NCBI RefSeq assembly: GCF_027409185.1
Contig: NC_084463.1
Location: 158,635,869-158,699,868, forward strand
Length of the DNA stretch: 64,000 nt
Source: Cynocephalus volans
Lineage: Eukaryota > Chordata > Mammalia > Dermoptera > Cynocephalidae
Direction: 5' to 3'
In this document: in pieces, positions 1 to 12,740 of the stretch
How the letters are laid out: every line of letters starts with the position of its first letter
Numbering within the stretch: position 1 is the first letter of the stretch
Program-made: the position numbers and the translations under genes
Notes under the pieces: model-generated
Told to the model about the DNA's origin: nothing
Database searches by the model: none
What the model saw: only the letters and a program-made list of their open reading frames with translations

Positions 1-515
1 AGCATATATACACAATGGACTACTATTCAGCCATAAAAATAGATGAAATCCCGTCACTTATGACAACATGGATGAGCCTGGAGGACATGTTAAGTGAAAT
101 AAGCCAGGCACAGAAGACAAATACTGTATGATCACACTTACGTGTGGAATCTCTTTTTAAAAAAGTGTTGATATGATGCAGGAAGAGAGTAGAACAGTGA
201 TTATCAGAGACTGGAGAGGGGAGGGGAGGAGGGGCGGAAGGGGAGAGGTTGGTCAATGGGTACAATTACAGAGGAGGAATAACTACTGGTGTTCTATTGT
301 ATAGTAGGTTGGTGATGGTTAACAGTAAGGTATTTTATGTTACACAAAAGCTAGAAGAGAGGCCTCTGAATGTTCTCATTGCAAAGAAATTATAAAGGCA
401 TATAGTGATGGATATGCTAAACATCCTGATTTGGTCATTGTACACCATACACATGTCTCAAAACATCAAATTGTATGCTATAAATATGGACAATTACAAT
501 GTGTCAATTTAAAAA
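1..515 (+). mobile_element. L1 3' end (end of ORF2 and 3' UTR)
   Basis: The first 120 bases encode the end of L1 ORF2 in broken form (an NMDEPG stretch, then the usual VK-NK-PGTE tail). A purine-rich 3' UTR with the run ggagaggggaggggagga follows, then AT-rich sequence. The element is cut by the window start. It is clearly diverged from the young L1 at 47-54 kb. Its 3' limit is approximate. Confidence 0.8.
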
Positions 516-529
516 GTAAACTAATTTAT

Positions 530-640
530 TGAATGATCACTATAAACCAGGTATTATTCTAGTTCTGTGGAACCAGACTGACAGATTCCTCATTCTTGTG
601 GAGTTAGTAGGGGAGACAGGACAACAGATATTATTTTTCT
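530..640 (-). repeat. L2 fragment, antisense
   Basis: The order of blocks matches the reverse complement of an L2 3' end: a 'ccaggtattattctag' block, then 'cattcttgtggagtt', then 'aggggagacagg'. It is short and old, and the limits are approximate. Confidence 0.5.
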
Positions 641-1104
641 CCTCTCACATCTAAGTCTTCTCAGGCTTGGTGGTCTAATTTTCCCCAGTCCTTTTGGATT
701 TATTTCAACTTATCCTCTTTTCTTTTTGTCCACTAGAAGTTCCAATGTGATGTTTCTGTACCCCCACCCTTTTTATTCTAGCCTCATAGCTTTCTTCAAT
801 GCAGAAAAAAACCAAACTTTTCTGCTTTATGGCAGCTCTTCAAATATTTTGAAGATAGCTTTTATGTCCCTTCCTAAATTTTCTCTTTTCTAGAATAAAT
901 TTTGTTTCTGTTAACTGCAGAAACAAACAAAATAAAACAAAAAAAAGGAAGAGAGAAAAACCAAAAACAAAAATTGTTAACTTCTTCTGAATGGAGTGAT
1001 TCCAATTTGTTCTGAATGGAGCTTTCAATGGTGGGTCTACTGCCTTCCTTGATTTATTAACAATTCTTGCAAAACTTCTGTGAAAGTAAATGGTTGGATG
1101 GTGA
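641..1104. other. Intergenic, no gene seen
   Basis: AT-rich sequence with an A-rich patch near 925-975. The long minus-strand frame over 840-1229 runs through this patch and into the adjoining MIR. It has no protein-like composition, so I do not call it a gene. Confidence 0.6.
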
Positions 1105-1290
1105 GTACATGAGCAGATGGACTTGGATTTGACTCCTGGCTTACCTCTTGCTAGCTTTGTGACTTTGGGTGAGTAACTAACTCTCTGAGATGTTATTCCC
1201 TCAACAATAATATGGAAGCAGTAATACAAACCTTATATAATACTGCTAGGAGAACTAAATAAACATATCAAGAACCTTCCTCAGAGACTA
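1105..1290 (+). repeat. MIR SINE, sense
   Basis: The MIR core order is visible: 'ggacttggatttgactcctggc', then 'ctagctttgtgactttggg', then a diverged 'ctctctgaga...' and 'aataatatgg...' tail that ends with 'aactaaataaac'. MIRs are inactive, ancient tRNA-derived SINEs. Confidence 0.8.
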
Positions 1291-1704
1291 ACACAGAGAC
1301 AGGCCTAGAGAATGAAATCTGATACCCAAGAGCTATGCTTCTTTAGAGGTAATGTGTCACACTGAAGTCAAGTTATAGGTCCATAGGCTCATTCTTAGTT
1401 ACCAACTTCCGGAGAACTTGAGCCTCAGCCCTAGTTCAGTGTACTGAGGCAAACTCTTTGTTGAGTGTCCTAAATCTTTTGATGCAGCCTGGACATGGAG
1501 ATGAGAGTAGGGTTTTCATGGGTCCCGCTTCCACTCTACCGTGGGCTCCATATGTTGTTCTCTGCAACTGTTACCCAATATTGCCCGACACTGGTCTCAG
1601 ACTATTATCCATAGGCTTGGATTTTGGTAATTACTTGGGTCATTCAGGATTCAGAAATAGTGGAGAGTGAGGTGCAAATTGCAGACTATGCAGGACCCAG
1701 ATCC
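1291..1704. other. Intergenic, unclassified
   Basis: No repeat family or gene recognised. The open frame at 1458-1670 on the plus strand ends just before L1 sequence and shows no domain, so I take it as chance. Confidence 0.5.
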
Positions 1705-2860
1705 AATTATGTGCTGGAATAGTTTGAAGAGAATTGCTATTAATTCCTCTTTAAATGTTTGGTAGAACTCAGCATTGAAGCCCTCTGGTTTGGGCTTTTC
1801 TTTGTTGGGAGACTGCTGATTATTGCTTCAATCTTGCTGCTGGTTATTGGTCTGTTCAGGTTTTCTGTTTCTTCTTGGTTCAGCCTCAGTAGTTTGTATG
1901 TGTTCAGAAATTTATCCATCTCCTCCAGGTTTTCAAATTTATTGGGGCATAGTTTGTAATAGTTTCCAATGTTTCTCTGTATTTCTGTGGTATTGGTGTA
2001 ATATCTCTTTTTTCATTTCTGATTTTTGTTATTTGGGCCTTCTCTCTCTCTTTTTAGTTAGCCTAGCTAATGGTTTGTCTATTTTGTTTATCTTCTCAAA
2101 AAACCAACCTTTTGTTTCATTGATCTTTTGTACTATTTTTCGGGTCTCTATTTCATTTAGTTCTGCTCTGATATTAATTGTTTCTTTCTGTCTACTAATT
2201 TTGGGATTTTATTTTTGTTTTTCTAATTCTTTGAGGTGTAGCATTAAGTTGTTTATTTGAAATCTTTTAATTTTTTTTGATATAAGCATTTATTGCAATA
2301 AACTTCCCTCTTAGTACTGCTTATGCAGTTTTCCACAGATTTTGGTATGATGTGTCTTCATTTTCATTATTTTCAAGAAATTTTTTGATTTTCTGCTTAA
2401 TTTTGTCTTGGACCTATAGGTTGTTCAGGAGCATGTTTTTAAATTTCCACATATTTGTACAGTTTTAAGAGTTTTGCTTGTTAAAATTTCTAGTTTTATT
2501 CCATTGTGGTCTGAAAATGTATTTGTAATGATTTCAATTTTTAAAAATTTTTTGAGACTTGATTTGTGACTTAATGAGGTCTATCCTGGAGAATGTTCCA
2601 TGTGCTGCAGAGAAGAAAGTATATTATGTAGCTGTGGGATAAAATTTTCTGTAGAAATCTGCCAGATCCAACTGCTTTAACATGCAATCTAAATCCTGTG
2701 TTTCTCTGTGGATTTTTTGCCTAGATGATCTATTTAAAGTTGAGAGAGGGGTGTTGAGGTCCCCCACTATTATTATCTTGGGGTCTATCTCTTTCTTTAG
2801 GTCTAGTCTACTTATTAAATTCACTCATAAATATCTTATCCTTCTTGATGCTGTGATGGA
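1705..2860 (-). mobile_element. L1 ORF2 fragment, antisense (RT to endonuclease)
   Basis: Read on the minus strand, this covers the L1 ORF2 endonuclease (GDLNTPLS near 2750, an RKF-P block near 2640) and then the segment leading into the reverse transcriptase, including the 'KP-P-GF-AEFYQTF' block near 1770. It has frameshifts and stops. The 3' half of the element is missing at the left end. Confidence 0.85.
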
Positions 2861-2861
2861 T

Positions 2862-3150
2862 GGAATTATTTTCTTAATATCATTATTGGATTGTTCCTTG
2901 CTAGTATATAGAAATACAACTGATTTCTGTGTCAATCTTGTATCCTGTGACTTTTCTGAATTTGCTTATTAGTTTTCTTTGGTGTATATGTGGATTCTTT
3001 AGGGTTTTCTGTATATCTGATCATGTCATCTGCAAATATAGTTTTAATTCTTCCTTTTAAATTTGTATTCCTTTTATTTGTTTTTCTTGCCTGATTATGC
3101 TGCCTAGAGCTTCCAGTAAAATTTAAAAATAACTGGAAAAAGCAGGCATC
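2862..3150 (-). mobile_element. Older L1 RT fragment, antisense
   Basis: The minus strand encodes the reverse-transcriptase core FADDMI at about 3018-3035 and the following helix region. In L1 coordinates this segment does not continue from the fragment on its left, so it is a separate, more diverged L1 piece abutting it. Confidence 0.7.
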
Positions 3151-3539
3151 TTGTTTCTGATCTTGGAAGAGGAATATAGTTGATTGTACATATCTGTGAG
3201 GTACAGCATTGAATATCAATACCTCTGTGCAATATGTGATGTTCAAACCAAGATAATTAGTATAGTCTTCATTATACAATGTAATGATTTCCGTGGCCCT
3301 ATACCAATTCCTCCCATTTCCTCCTCCCCTTTCTCCTTTCCTACCACTGGTAACCACAGTTCTGTCCTCTTCTTTTGAAAGTTCAATGTATTATTGTGAT
3401 TGTTTGAAAGTTCAATATACTATTGTGATTGTTGTATCTTTTTTCTCTTTTAATTAATTTGTTCTGGATGTGTTTGTTTGTTTCTTTTTAGCTTCCATTT
3501 ACAAGTGAGGACATGCAGTATTTCTCTTTCTATGCCTGG

Positions 3540-6500
3540 CTTATTTCATTTAACATAATTTTTTCTAAGTTCATCCTTGTTGCTGCAAATGGCAATATTT
3601 CATTCTTTTTTATGCAGAATAGCATTCCATTGTATAAAGATACCACATTTTCCTTATCCAGTCATTCGATGATGGAAATTTAGGTTGGTTCCAACTCTTA
3701 GCTATTGTAAATAGAGCTGCAATAAACATGGCATTAGAAGTGTCCCTTTGACATAGTGATATCCATTCCTTTGTGTATATACCCAAAAGTGGGATTGCTG
3801 TATCGTATGGTAGATCTATCTGTAGTTGTCTGAGGACCTCCGTACTGTTTTCCATAATGTCTGCACTGCTTTACAGTCAGACCAACAGTGCAAGAGGGGT
3901 CCCCCTTCTCCACATCCTTACCAGCATTTGTCATTCTTTTTGATAGTAGCCAGTCTAACTGGGGTGAGATGATATCTCAGTATGGGTTTTGATTTGCATT
4001 TGCCTGATACTGAATGATGTTGAGCATTGTTTCTTGTGTCTCTTGGCCCTTTGTATATCTTCCTTTGAGAAATGCTGTTCAGCTTCTTTGCCCATTTTTT
4101 AATCCAGTTGTTTGTTTTTTACTGTTAAGTTGTTTGAGTTCCTTGTATATTCAGGATCTTAATCCTTTGTTGGATGCAGAGTTTGCAAATACTTTCTCTC
4201 AGTCTGTAGGTTGTCTTTTTGCTCTGTTAATGGTTTATTTTGCTGTGCAGAAGCTTTTTAGTTGGATATAATCCCATTTGTTTATTTTTCTTTTGTTGCC
4301 TGTGCTTCGGGAGTCATATTCATAAAGTCTTTGCCGAGCCCTTCTTCCTGAAGTGTTTCCCCTATGTTTTCTTTTAGGAATCTTATAGTTTTAGGATGTA
4401 TATTAAAGTCTTTAATCTATTTTTTAGTTGATTTTGGTATATGGTGAGAGGTACAGGTATAGTTTCACTCTTCTACATATGAATGTCCAGTTTTCCCAGC
4501 ACCACCATTTATTGAAGTGGCAGACTTTTCCCCAATGTATATTCTTGGTGCCTTTGTCAAAGATCAGTTGGCTGTAGGTTTGTGGGTTGATTTCTGGGTT
4601 TCCTATTCTGTTCTCTTGGTCCATGTGTCTGTTTTTATGCTAGTACCATGCTGTTTTTGTTACTATAGCTCTGTAGTATAATTTGAAGCCAAGTAGTGTA
4701 ATGCCTCTGGCTGTTCCCCCCCCCCTCAGGATTGGTATGACTATCTGGGATCTTTTTTTATTCCATATGAATGTTAGGATTGTTTTTTCTATTTTTGTTA
4801 AAAATGTCATTGGTATTTTGATGGGGATTGCATTGAATCTATAGATTGCTTTGGGTAGTGTGGACATTTTCACAACATTAATTCTTCCAGTCAATGAACA
4901 TAAAATGTCTTTCTATCTTTTCTTGTCCTCTTTAATTTCTTTTAACAGTGATTTTTAATTCTCATTAGAGATCTTTCACATCCTTAGTTAACTTTCTTGC
5001 TGGGTATTTTATTTATTTGCTTATTGGTGACTATTGTAAATGGGCTATCTTTCTTGATTTCTTTTTCTTCTAGTTTGTTGTTGGAGTATTACAATGCTAA
5101 TTTCTTTTTTTGTCTGTTGATTTTGTATCCTGCAACTTGACTGAAGTCATTTATCAACTCTAAGAGTATTTTTGTAGAGTCTTTAGGTTTCTCTCTCTGT
5201 AGGATCATTTCATTTGCAAATAGGGACAATTTGACTATGTCTTTTCCAATCTGGATGCCCTTTATTTCTTTCTCTTGCCTGATTGCTCTGGCTAGTACTT
5301 ACAATACTATGTTAAATAGGAGTAGTGAGGGTGTGCATCCTTTTCTTGTTCCCATTTATAAGGCAAAACCTTTCAACATTTCCCCATTCAGAATGATATT
5401 GGCAGTTGGTTTGTTGGATATGACTTTTATTGAGTTTAGATATTTTCCTTCTATACCTAATTTTCTGAGAGTCTTTATCATGAAGCAATGTTGAATTTTG
5501 TCAAATGCTTTTTCAGCATCTATTGAGCTAATCACAGGGTTTCTGTCCTTGATTTTGTTGATATGTATTGACTTACATATGTATTGCACATGTATTGACT
5601 TGCATATGCTGAACCATCCTTGCATTTCTGGGATGAATCCCACTTGATCATGGTGTATAATTTTTTTGGTATGTTGCTGTATTCTATTTGCTAATGTTTT
5701 ATTGAGGATTTTTGCATTTACGTTCATCAAAGATATTGGCCTGTAGTTTTCTTCTTTTGTTGTAATTTTGTCTGGTTTTGGTATCGGGTGATGTTGGCCT
5801 TATAGAATGATTCTGGCAGAGTGGCCTCTGTTTCAATTTTTTGGAACAATTTGAAGAGAGTTGGTATTCATTCCTCTTTAAAGGTTTGGTAGAATTCAGC
5901 AGCATAGCTACCTGGTCCTGGGCTTTTCTTTGTTTGCAGACTGCTGATTGCTGCTTCAGTCTCATTGCCTGCTGTTTGTTCAGGTTTTCTATGTCTTTTT
6001 GGTTCAGTCTTGGTAGTTTGCATATGTCCATAAATTAATGTATCCATTTCATCCAGGTTTTCAAATTTGTTGGGGTATAATTGTTTATAACAGTCTATAA
6101 TGATTCTTTGTATCTCTGTGGTATCAATTGCAATGTCTCTTTTTTCATTTCTGATACTTGTTATTTGCATTCTCTCCCTCTCTCTCTCTCTCTCCCCCCT
6201 CTCTCGTTAACCTACCTAATGGTTTGTCTATTTTATCTTCTCCAAAAACCAGCCTTTTGTTTTATTAATCATTTGTATTATTTTAAGGAGTTCTATTTTA
6301 TTTAGTTCTGCTGTGATCTTAATTATTTCTTCTACTAAATTTGGGATTAGATTGTTCTTGCTTTTTTAGTTCTTTCAGGTGTAGCATTAGGTTGTTTATT
6401 TGCAATCTTTCTATTCTTTTGATGTTAGCATTTATTGAGATAAACTTTCCTCTTAGTGCTTTTGCAATATCCCACAGGTTTTGGTATGATGTGTCTTCAT

Positions 6501-7300
6501 TTTCGTTAGTTTCAAGAATTTTTTTGATTTCCTGTTTAATTTCTTCTTGGACCCATAAGTCATTCAGGAGAATGTTGTTTAATTTCCATCTGTTTGTATA
6601 GTTTCCAGAGTTTCTCTTGTTATTGATATCTAGTTTTAATCCACTGTGTCTGAAAAGATACTAGAAATAATTTCAATTTTTTTTATTTGTTGAAATTTGA
6701 TTTGTGGTCTAAAATGTGTTCTATCCTGGAGAATGGTCCATGTTCTGATGAGAAGAATATATACTCTGTGGTTTTTGGATGAAATGTTCTATAAATATCT
6801 GGCAAGTCTAATTTGTCTAAAGAGTGGCATAAAACCCACATTTCTCTGTTGATTTTTTGCCTAAATGATCTGTCCAATTTTAAGTGAGTGGTATTCAGGT
6901 CCCCAACTATTATCATATTTGGATCAATGTCTTTCTTTAGGTCTGATAGTGTTTGCTTTAAATACCTGCGGTTTTCAATGTTGGGTGCATATACATTTAT
7001 GATTGTTATGTCTTCTTGCTGGATAGATTCCTCTATCATTACATAGTGGCTTTGTCTCTTTTTGTGTTTTTTGGTTTAATGTCTATTTAATCTGAAATGA
7101 GAATAGCTACTCCTGCTCAGTTTTGGTTTCCATTTTCATGGTATATCTTTTTCCATGCTTTCACTCTTAGTCTGCGTGTGTTTTTACAGGTGAGGTGAGT
7201 CTCTTGAAGGCAATATATAGTTGGGTCTAGCTTTTTAACCATCAGTCAGTCTGTGTCTTTTGAGTGGGGAATTTAATCCATTTACATTAAGGGTTGTTAT
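3540..7300 (-). pseudogene. L1-B ORF2 remnant (endonuclease/reverse transcriptase)
   Basis: Remnant of the L1 ORF2 protein, which nicks target DNA and reverse transcribes L1 RNA. In order on the minus strand I see the endonuclease block IIVGDLNT with FSSEHGPFSRIEHILDHKS (about 6683-7039), the RT blocks [20 protein letters not shown] and [13 protein letters not shown] (5356-5730), and the C-terminal part with [11 protein letters not shown] (3610-3855). The RT active site, normally FADD, reads FANE at about 5207-5222, so it would be inactive even without the many stops and frameshifts. Short residual frames are all that is left open. Confidence 0.85.
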
Positions 7301-7514
7301 TGAAAGGTGTTGATTTACTCATGGCATTTTGTCTATTTTTGTTTGGATGTTTTCATTGTCTTTTGTTCCTTTACTCCCACTTTATTTTTTGTCTTCTGTG
7401 TTTGTTGGTTTTTTGAGGTGGTTAGATAAAGTTTCTTTGTCTTTATCATTTGAATTTCTGTTCTACTAGTGGGTTTTGTTCTTTCATATGTGTTATGGTA
7501 GTGATTATTGTTTT

Positions 7515-8418
7515 TCAGGTTCCAGATGCAGTACTCCCTTGAGAATTTCTTTCAGGGCTGGTCATGTGGTGCCTTGCTGAGTATAGTATTCTTGGCTGGC
7601 AGTTTTTTTCTTTTGGTATTTTGAATATATCATCCCATTCTCTTCCGGCTTTTAGGGTTTCTTGCGAAAAATCTACTATTAGCCTGATGAAGAATCCCTT
7701 ATAGGTGACTTGACACTTTACTCTTGCTGCTTTTAAGATTCTCTCTTTGTCATTGAGGTTTGCCAATTTGACTATAATGTGTCTCAGAGAGAATCTTTTT
7801 GGATTGAATCTCTTTGGGGATTTTTGAGCCTCCTTGATGTGAAGGTCCGTTTCTCTCTCTATGCCTGGGAAGTTTTCTGCTGTTATTTCATTGAATGGGT
7901 TTTCAATGTCTTTTCTTTTCTCCTCCCCTTCTGGAACACCCATGATTCCAATATTTGTGCACTTTGGGTTGCCTGCTAGCTCTCTTAAATTTTCTTCTTC
8001 TTATTATTTATTTGTTTATTTATTGGTCCACGTTGGTTATTTCACAAAGACCATCTTCAAAATCAGAAATTCATTCTTCTGCTTGTTCTAGCCTTCTGCT
8101 TAAGCTCTCTGTTGTGTTCTTTATTTCAGTGAATGAATCCTTCAGCTCCACAAGCTCTGCTACATTCTTTTTTAGAGCATTAATCTCTTTGTACATTTCC
8201 TCCTTCAGATCCTGGGTACTTTTTCTCATTTCATTGTGTTGTCTAACAGTCTTCTTGTATCTCATTGACTTTCCTTAAGATTGTTGCTCAGAATATCTTT
8301 TCAGTCATTTCAAGGACCTCCTGCTCTATAGGATCTGGTATTTGAGAGTTATTATATTCCTTTGGTGGTGTCATTTTTTTTTCATATTTCTAGTCTCTGT
8401 ATGTTGGTGTCTAGTCAT
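7515..8418 (-). pseudogene. L1-B ORF1 remnant (RNA-binding chaperone)
   Basis: Remnant of L1 ORF1p, the trimeric coiled-coil RNA chaperone. The likely start is the ATG at 8418 (MTRHQH...), which matches the starts MTKHQ and MNKHQ of the two other L1 ORF1 copies in this window. A coiled-coil segment (KEEMYKEINALKKNVAEL, 8071-8265) is followed by a broken RRM and C-terminal domain (GVPEGEEKRKDIENPFNEI, about 7860-7943, to the end near 7515). Frameshifts and stops interrupt it. Confidence 0.8.
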
Positions 8419-9433
8419 ATGGTAGAGCAATTGCTTTTTCTAGTACTCTGGGGTGGGCTTTGAAGAGAGGGAGTTCCTCTTATAGATGTGTTTTATAATG
8501 ATGGTTGAGTGGGATGCTTTAGTATTGGTTTCAGGTAGATGCACTAGTTAATCTTTCTGTAGGTACTTTGGCTGAATTCAGTGTTGGAATTGCATGTGAG
8601 TGCCTCTGTGGCCTAGTTCCTGGGGTGCTTAGTAATTCCTTGCTGAGGTTGGTGACACTATATTTTGTTTGCCAGGATGTGGGCAAGCTCTCAAATCCTT
8701 ATGGGAAGTGCATCAGTGCCCTGTGACTCTTTGGCTATGGTGGGTAACCTTGGGTGGGCTTGTTGGCACCCTGGCTAGCTCCCCCAACCCTGATTCGTGC
8801 ACTGGGTTATACTGGTGCTCTTCTATTTGAATGGGTGACCCTGTGCAGGTTTTCTTTCTTCTTTCTTACAGGCAGAGTTTCCCCCTGGGACCTTGCTTCC
8901 CCAAGTTAGGGGATGGGTTGGTGCTGATTGGGAATTTCCTTCCTTACTCTATTTGAGTATCCTGTCTTTCTGTACTCTTGGGGGGTTCCATATGTGTGTC
9001 TTTCTCCAGATGAAGGCCATCCAGTGGGCTGCACACATACCTCCCACCCCTGGGTGTGCTATCACATATGGCAGCATAACTTTCCCTGTGAGTTAGGCAA
9101 CTGGGTCATGGATCTGCACTCACTCACCTCTTTCCCTGGGCTCCACTGATGACTCTTCTCCTTTCTATGCTAACAAGTGGTTAGCCAGCCACCTAGGAGG
9201 TGGCAGTGGCTGCTGGTGTGGCAGGAAGCCACCTTTGTGGTGGCAGTTGCTGTAGTGGTGGCTGTCACAGACCACTCATTCAGCACTGGTGACTGTAGCA
9301 GTGGTAGGGAGTGCTGCTGCTGGTGAGGCAGCTGGTCACACTGGTGTTCAGTCATAGGGCTGGCTGTTGGGGTGGGGCAACTTTCCAGGGGATAGCAGGA
9401 CAGCTGTTTGCACTGGTGCCATGAGGCACAGCG

Positions 9434-9742
9434 CCAGGATGGCCATAATTGGAAAAAAAAAACCCGGAAAATAACAAGTGTTGGTGTAGATGTGGAGGAG
9501 ATGGAACCCTTGCACATTGCTAATGGAAATATAAAATAGTGCATCTGAAGTGGAAAACAGTTTGGAAATTTCACAGTAAGTTAAAGAATTACTGTATGAC
9601 CCAGCAATACCACTTCTAGGTATATGCCTAGAAGAATTGAATTAAAAATGTGGTATATCCATCCAATGGAATATTATTCTGCCATAAAGAATAATGAAGT
9701 ACTGGTAGCTGCTACAACATAGATGAAGAGAAGTAAATGTTA
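9434..9742 (+). mobile_element. Old L1 ORF2 3' fragment, sense
   Basis: The plus strand carries the diverged L1 ORF2 tail: a 'ggatggccataattgg' start, the 'caagtgttggtg' block, the 'tatgacccagcaatacc' block and the 'aatggaatattattctg' block. A 10-A run sits at 9453-9462. It stands head to head with L1-B. Confidence 0.8.
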
Positions 9743-10839
9743 ATTTTTCCAAGATTGAGCCTCTTCAGTCTGGACTCCCCATAAAGAAATTGCATCATAA
9801 GGAGTTTGCTGAGTTCCAGAAACCAGCCACAGCACTGTATTGCACTCAATCCTGGTCAACCACAATGCTTGGACCCCACACCCAAATCCCATTATGGAGA
9901 AACTAGAGTTCTGCAATGTGAAGGTTGAACTGGTAGGAGATGGAAGGAGCCAAGGTACTGTGACTCCAAACGCTGTCGTATCCTGACCCTTGATAGTGCC
10001 AGAGGAGGGGCTATGCTAATTACGCAGCTTAAATACCAAACAACCCAAGGTTGTGTCCCTTTTCCAGAGACTTATGTCTGATCATGCTAGATCTCTGTGT
10101 GCTGCTCACAGCTTCAGCTGCAGTGGGGACCACACTATTGCTCCTGCTCCCATGGAAGGCTGAGCTAGATAGCCTCTAAGTCTCCTTTCAAATGAATGAT
10201 TATATGGCACAATTTTACAAACTTTCGTCTCTTAGCTGGTTCTGCTGCCTCCTCTGTTCCTTTCCATAGATCCACCCTCCCCTACCATATCAATCTGATG
10301 TATTTTTTTTTTGGCTGGTGAAAATGGAAGTCAGCTTTTATTCAGGAATACCAGTGACTTGAGGAAAGATATTAGGCTAAGCCATCTCTCAGGTACACTT
10401 GAAGGAGGATGGCCAGACTAAAGCCATCTTAAAGACTCAGGTTTACTGAGGGGTTTTTAAAGAGGGGGTTGAGGGAATGGAAGGTGGGAAATGAAAAGCA
10501 GGAGGGAGCAGCACGTGAGCAGCAAGGGCTTCATGCAAGGTCTCAGGTACAAAGTCTCACCAAGACTCATCTTTTTTCTGTTCCTGTCCTTGTCGTTATC
10601 TCAGGTCCTGCTGGAGGGGTGGAATCAGCACAGCTTTATTGATGTCTTCCTTGGTTTCCCAGTGTCTGGATAGTATGTGCAATTCTGTAGTGCCGGGCTG
10701 GCTGGAAAACAAAGTTTCTGAGGTTGGGAAGTCCAAAGTCCATCTGGTGGTGGTGACAGTGAACCAGGGGTCTCACATTGCAAGATGGTGGAAGCAGAGA
10801 GAGCAGGGAGACAATCTGCTGTATTCTGATACATATGTG
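9743..10839. other. Intergenic; possible LTR remnants on the minus strand
   Basis: 9743-10310 is unclassified. From about 10316 the sequence 'cttttattcaggaatacc' is the reverse complement of a polyadenylation-type signal and resembles sequences at 11363 and 20872. At 10719-10800 'gaggttgggaagtccaaag' resembles the reverse of an MST/MLT1 (MaLR) LTR. Both readings are weak. I see no gene. Confidence 0.35.
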
Positions 10840-11625
10840 ATCTTGTTCTTCTGCTCAAAATCCTTCAGTGGTTTCCTGTAGCTTTCAGCATGCAGTTCAT
10901 AATCCTTACCTCAGCAAACAAGGCCCTCCTAAGTCTGCCAGCTCTTCACTCTCCTCTTCTATTCTCTCTCTCGCATCGCACGCCTCCATCCAATCTGATC
11001 TTTGTGCACTCACTCATGGACCTGTCACATTATTCAACCTATTATTACAGAGGCCTAGATCTGAGGATTAGTGAAAATGAGAACATCGGTATGCAATCTT
11101 ATACAAATTTTCTTAGACATGAATTGCAATTTCTCTGGTAGTTGGTTCCTGCCTATCTTTAAACCTCATGTCACTTGTCCTCAAGAAACCCACACCAGCA
11201 ATACTAAACTGCTTCCAATTCTTCACATATACCAGGCTCACCCTCACCCCAGAAACCGCAGCAGTCTGCTCTTTCCATGTGTATTTCACTTGTGTTTCTC
11301 CTTATACCTCCAACCCCCTTTACTTTATTAATTGATACACTTTCCTTTGGTTTTAGCTTAAAAGCAACTTTATTCAGGGATATTGCCGTGGCCCATTAAA
11401 TTAAACTAGGGGGCTTTATTGTGCTTTTATTTAACACCCTATAACACCCAATAATAATACTTAATACGTTGTTTTAATTTCTACTAAATCATGTTTCCCC
11501 CGGCTAGACTATAAACTCTGTGAGAAGACATGTCTCTTTTACTGACTTCTGTAGTGTCAATGCCCAAATAATTGCCTGGCATATGGTAGATGAAAAATTG
11601 ATATTTTCTGAAGGATGGAAGTATG
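10840..11625 (+). repeat. L2 LINE fragments, sense
   Basis: The L2 end of ORF2 is recognisable at 10850-10930 ('ctgctcaaaatccttcagtgg', 'aaggccctcct'). A middle part lies at 11150-11330. The 3' end is at 11500-11610 ('agactataaactctgtgag', 'cctggcatatggtag'). A stretch near 11340-11480 does not fit and may be a small insertion. Confidence 0.7.
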
Positions 11626-11734
11626 AATCTGACTGCAGCATCCTGTGCACACACAAGATGAACTGAAATCTTAAAGCATAAACCATTCCCTCATAAGGAA
11701 AATTCAGTCTTTCTGTAAGTCGTCCTAATCCATG

Positions 11735-12070
11735 TTAATGCTGTCATTCCCTACTTCTCAACAAGCCTCCACAGCAGAGAGCTGGAAGCAGTGTCTCCAA
11801 CTCCTTTTGGGATAAATCATTGAAATATTTTTGGTAAAGCCATGGAGAAAATTCTTGAGCAAAGGCTACTTCCAAGTGTTAATAACTAAATAAGTTCTGA
11901 AAAACACACTCCTTCCTGTACCTGCTTAAAGACCTCATCTGTGAATGTTCCTATCCTCAGCAGCCCCCAGAAGTCAAGCGTAAAGCTTTAGCTGGATGTA
12001 CTCTCTAGATAACCTAAATTTAACTTATTCACTGGTCTCAAGTCATTTCACAAAGAGAAGTTCTGAAGCT
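11735..12070. repeat. Unrecognised repeat, copy 1
   Basis: The part at about 11915-12065 aligns by eye, in the same orientation, with 13275-13410. Shared blocks include 'acctgctt-aa-gacct', 'ctctgtgaatgt' and 'ccagaagtcaa'. The part before 11915 is only weakly similar to 13130-13270. I cannot name the family. Confidence 0.4.
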
Positions 12071-12339
12071 TACTCATGAACTGCTTTATGATGTTCCCGT
12101 GGAAAGCACAGGGTCATTTGTTTGGTTAATACTTTGAATTTTAAAAGCTAATTGAAACAAACCTGAGTCAAAGCAAAGTTAAAAGTCCACTGTAAAATAC
12201 TGACTTTTAATAATAAGTTTCTGCTTTATAGCAAATTATTCTTGGAACTAAGACCAATTTCAAATTGCTAGGAGTGGAGTTATACAATGTAAAAAGGAGG
12301 TGGTTATGGGCAAATGGCTCAGCAGATGTAAGAGTTTAT

Positions 12340-12740
12340 TTCCATTGGTTAATTCATTTATTCATATAATATGTTTAAGGGGCTAACTTTGTGCTAGTGC
12401 TACAGATACCATGATATATAAAACATGATTGTATCTTAAGGATTCCATAAGTTAGTAAAAGAGACACACAAACAAATAACCACAATGCAGTGTTTTAAGT
12501 GCCATACCTGGTACAGGAGTGTGTACCAGGTGCTCTGAAGAATGAAAAACAAAACTTTTAAATTACCTAGGTGAATGGTGTAAGTCCAGAAATTTTTCAT
12601 TTTAAAGATAACCTTTAAGCTCTATCTTGAAGGATCACTAAGACTTCATCACACAAATACGGGGAGGGAAACAGGGAGAAAAGTATATTTCGAGCAAGTG
12701 GAATAACTGGAACACAACTATGGATGCAAGGTAGAATAGC
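12340..12740 (-). repeat. L2 3' end, antisense
   Basis: The antisense L2 order is present: 'ttcatttattcat', 'gctagtgctacagatacc', 'gagacacacaaacaaataa', 'cttgaaggatcactaag' and 'gcaagtggaataac'. It is diverged and inactive. Confidence 0.7.

Larger units (their letters stand above)
3151..9433 (-). mobile_element. Nearly full-length decayed L1 (L1-B), antisense
   Basis: Reading from right to left the element shows a GC-richer 5' UTR (about 8419-9433), ORF1 (8418 down to about 7515), an inter-ORF spacer, ORF2 (about 7300 down to 3540) and a 3' UTR ending near 3151. Its left end adjoins an older L1 piece. Its right end meets an unrelated L1 3' piece in the opposite orientation. Both frames are heavily broken, so the copy is dead. 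Confidence 0.85.

Noticed and set aside
840-1229. 129-codon minus-strand frame
   Set aside because: It crosses an A-rich stretch and an antisense MIR. Its Phe/Leu-rich run is the product of T-rich DNA.
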